Assembly: GCA_022494885.1 (NCBI GenBank)
Contig: JAGVSM010001199.1
Location: forward strand, 1 to 64,000
Origin: Micrasema longulum
Lineage: Eukaryota; Arthropoda; Insecta; Trichoptera; Brachycentridae
Reading direction: 5' to 3'
DNA: 64,000 nucleotides
The position numbers and the translations under genes were made by a program. Shown piece after piece: positions 45,561-64,000 of this stretch (positions within the stretch are counted from its first letter, which is position 1; the number at the start of each line of letters is the position of its first letter). The notes beneath the pieces are model-generated. The model worked only from the letters and a program-made list of their open reading frames with translations, was not told the DNA's origin and did no database searches.

Positions 45561-47587
45561 CTGAATGAACACATCTATTTTTATAACTTATATCAGGTAG
45601 TTTTTTTAAATTGCATAGTAAAAACAATCACAACTAATCTGTACAATAATGTCATCCAGTGAAATTTGGTTAACAAAAATAGAGTTAAATTTTTATTAAA
45701 CACAAAATGATGCAAAAATAGAAAAGATAAAATATAATTTCAAACAGCTAAAACAAACAAGAGGAAAAATCATCTCATTTATTGAGGTTTAACAGGGATC
45801 AGATTTTCCAATTTAAAAAGCGGAAAACATAAAATTTAGGGACATTAAAACAATGTTATATGTATATAAATTATGTAAATATTATTTGCAGTATTGTTTA
45901 TTTTATGAAAATGAATACATTTATACTTATTTTTAAGTAATATCACTGTGTTACGGTCGATGAATAATGCATATCGAATAGCATCACACAAGGCTAACTA
46001 ACGATAACGCAAACCAAACCTAAATAAAAACAAAATACACGGGACCGCTTGCCAGGAACAGCATAGTGTTCTAGTAACTGGCATGCGCTCAAGCGCTCAA
46101 CCTGTGTATAATTTGGAAACTAAAAAGTAGATAGGCCAAACAGGAAAACAAAATTAAGTGCACAAGTCATTTAACAGTAACAAACAAACCACCACCAACA
46201 AAGATACCTAAACCATAACTTTAATAAGATCTTTTCAAATTTGAAAAAGGTTATTATAGAATTGTGTTTTTTTTTATTTTAAAAACTAGTTTTAGTTTAG
46301 ATGCTATTATGACACTCAATCAGAATTCCATATGAGTAAATTAATTACAAATACTGAAAAGACCCTACAATATGAACGGGGGAAGGTGTTAGTATTAGCA
46401 AACAACTGCTTTTTAATTTTTTTTAACATATATGTGATGAAAATCATACATTCACATTTCAATTATTGGTTAAGTTATAAATATCTCACATTAACAAACA
46501 TATTCTATGGTTCATGTAAAATACTATCAAACATATTAGGAAAGCAATTACCATATGGCTCAGAGTTATAGGATCGATAACTATATGTACGTATTTTTAT
46601 AATTATAATTGCAGTAGCTCATATATTATGTATTGTATATATACAAAATACATACACTAAATTTATTTCACAGAAATTGTAATTTAACGTTGAGCAAATC
46701 ATAATTAAAATTAATGTGGCTTTGAAATTAGACTAACATACTAGTGAAAAGAATTTTATATACCAAATATCGCACATATAAAATCATTTTGATATTAACA
46801 CTTAAAATCAAGGTTCAAATCTTCTACTTAAATCAGTTATTTCGAGTCATTTTTGATATTTTGCTATAAATTTGAAGAAAAACTACAAAAATCGACATCT
46901 GACTTAATGCATAAGCTGAAAATCATCTCATAAGTGGTTGCTGTTTTTAACTTTTAGGTAGCATTTCAATTTCATAATATTATAGATCGATTTAAATTGA
47001 CGAAAATACTTTTCACATCCTGAGCGATATAGTGTTATAATCACAATGCAGAAAAGATAGAAGTTTACAAAGCCAAGTACGAATCTCTCATACAAAGAGA
47101 TACATAGACATAATATATTAAATATGTACTATACCAGTCTAACATAGAGTTAAGAGAGAACTAAAATTGAAGGACTAAGTGTAGAAGTTGCGTTGATAAA
47201 ATATTTCAAAGTATTAAAATGTAAATTTGCAAAACCATAGTACAACAAATGTTTCTTACTTAAATTGTTAAGGTTTTGTTTAAATTAAGTCAATTTTTGA
47301 AATTAAAATATAATGACAAAGACAACCTTCGCGTTTATAGTGAACAATTTTAAAAACACCCGAGAAAACCCTACTCTAAGAATAATTTGTATGTACCCTT
47401 TACAAATCTACCAGACAAATTATCAAAATGTGATGTGTTCTAACTGTGTAAGCATACTGTTACTCTTACGCAAATTCTCTCAAGTTAGACTGGTTAATGG
47501 TTGATTCTTGTTGTATCAGGGTCAAACTTAGAAAATATAAATAAAAACAAAACATCAGTATCAAACTGTTAAATTCAATGTTCAAAT

Positions 47588-47654
47588 GTATTATTGCAAA
47601 CACAGCTTGTTCCAATATACTTGTATTGGAACAAGCCGTGTTTGCAAATAATAC
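47588..47654. ncRNA. Pre-miRNA-like hairpin
   Basis: 'attgcaaacacagcttgttc' and 'gaacaagccgtgtttgcaaa' pair to form a stem of about 30 bp, with one mismatch, one bulged T and a 6-base loop. It extends at the base through GTATTATT and AATAATAC. It has no terminal repeats of a known element here and no second copy in the window. Size and shape fit a short miRNA precursor on either strand, but a small foldback or inverted duplication is equally possible from sequence alone. Confidence 0.4.
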
Positions 47655-47906
47655 CCTCATTTACACTAACATAAAAAAAAATATATGGAAGTTTCAACAA
47701 TAATTTGTTAATACATACTTCTTTTGTTTGATTCAAAGTTGAAATATATGAATTTGATAAAAATTAATATCGTTCCGCTTTCCACAACAGTGGTGCATGA
47801 TAATAATAATACCTAAGAATTTATTTTTAATAAAATCACGAAAGTTCATTTTAAATAATTCCTGGGATCCGATTACGATGGGAAGTTAACAGAGTTATAT
47901 TTCATG

Positions 47907-48313
47907 AGAAAGTTCAGTGCTACGAAAAATTTCATGTAAAAAATGTTTTCTTATCCGCGGTAAAAATTAGAGCATTAAAATGTACTATGAAGTTTCTTAA
48001 AAATGTATGAAAAAATAATAAAAATGAACTACTTTGAACGACATCACTAAGTAGTTCCTTCTTTCAAATCAACCAATGATCGCGTTGTAATAGATTTCCA
48101 GTTTACGGGAAGCAAATTCACCTACCGGCAGAACTCACCGAAAAAAACTTATGACATCACACGTGGAGTAATTTCAAAATTACAAAACTTAAAAAAATAT
48201 AGCGCTGATAATACAGATGCATTAAAATATTTAAAAATACATTTTGGCTAATTTTGATAGTCTATAAACAAATACTGAAAATATTTTTTATTAAAACCAC
48301 TGGACTTTCTCCT
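47907..48313. mobile_element. MITE family A copy
   Basis: Starts 'gagaaagttcagtgc' and ends 'cactggactttctcc', a diverged pair of family A termini. Inside are 'ttatccgcggtaaaaattag', 'gaactcaccgaaaaa' and 'gtggagtaatttcaaaatta', shared with other copies. It lies just past the 3' end of the EFA6 coding region. Confidence 0.65.
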
Positions 48314-48632
48314 TATCTATAAAATAAAATAGAATTTTCCGTATTAAAATTTATATATTTCTATAACTTTTTTAAGTGTCTTCGCCAGTAACCTGAACAT
48401 GTTAAAAATAAAAAATCATAATATACATTTACACAATTTTGTACAGAAAATTATATTTGACTTTATAAATAGTTGAAGATAACTTTGTTACTTTTCTAAA
48501 CCAAATAAAATAAATAAATTAGAGCAATAAACATCTACCCCTGCTACATCAAGAGTCAACCAGTGTAAGTATTACTAGTATGGCGGTAAGAGACAATCAC
48601 AGCACACAAGCGGCGAACACAGCCATCACTCG

Positions 48633-64000
<15,368 letters not shown>

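Larger units (their letters stand above)
37782..48632. other. Long non-coding, repeat-bearing region
   Basis: Nearly 11 kb of AT-rich sequence with no supported exon on either strand. It holds MITEs, a LINE/SINE cluster (43060-43965), repeat F (45370-45560) and the isolated hairpin at 47588-47654. Open frames here are short and unconserved in composition. Part may be 3' UTR of the EFA6 gene, whose stop is at 48633. Confidence 0.5.

Overview
The window looks like a piece of an insect genome, most likely a moth or butterfly. It is AT-rich, with short exons in large repeat-filled introns. It carries a ZAD plus C2H2 zinc-finger gene, a class expanded in insects. It is littered with mariner, piggyBac-like, RTE/BovB-like LINE, tRNA-derived SINE and foldback MITE remnants of the sort common in Lepidoptera. 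No bacterial, viral or CRISPR-type system is visible. The lepidopteran assignment is inference from repeat style; the gene models come from reading frames, splice sites and exon phases worked out by hand.

Layout, left to right. 1-6.2 kb is repeat-rich and mostly non-coding. It contains a TATA-driven minus-strand first coding exon (3567-3617) of a gene that may run off the left edge, and a GC-rich block (4574-5219) that resembles a solo LTR. 6.2-18.6 kb is a ten-exon plus-strand gene for a 661-residue ZAD protein with eleven C2H2 fingers. Its largest intron holds a mariner nested inside an older mariner-type MITE, and its stop codon lies inside the TTAA target site of a piggyBac-like element. 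21.4-24.3 kb is an intron-free 961-codon reading frame for a secreted, hydrophilic, Ser/Thr/Asn/Lys-rich protein of unknown function. 25.9-28.9 kb (minus) is SRP19, with five near-identical 106-bp tandem repeats in intron 2. 31.0-35.4 kb (plus) is a CutA homologue with a GC-AG intron that contains two RTE-like LINE fragments.

35.4-48.6 kb is a long non-coding stretch with MITEs, LINE and SINE fragments, one orphan candidate 3' exon (37660-37781, minus) and a 67-nt near-perfect hairpin (47588-47654). 48.6-64.0 kb (minus) carries the last 17 exons and 964 codons of an EFA6/PSD-type Arf6 exchange factor. It has a Ser/Pro-rich linker, then Sec7, PH, coiled coil and C-terminus; the 5' part lies beyond the right edge.

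The genes do not form a pathway. They are independent housekeeping or regulatory loci: co-translational targeting (SRP19), a conserved trimeric protein of debated role (CutA), cortical Arf6/actin/microtubule control (EFA6) and a DNA-binding regulator. The most unusual signals are repeat-derived: four loci with hammerhead-ribozyme-like cores, a TE-supplied gene end, the nested mariner, the homogenised tandem array and the isolated hairpin.
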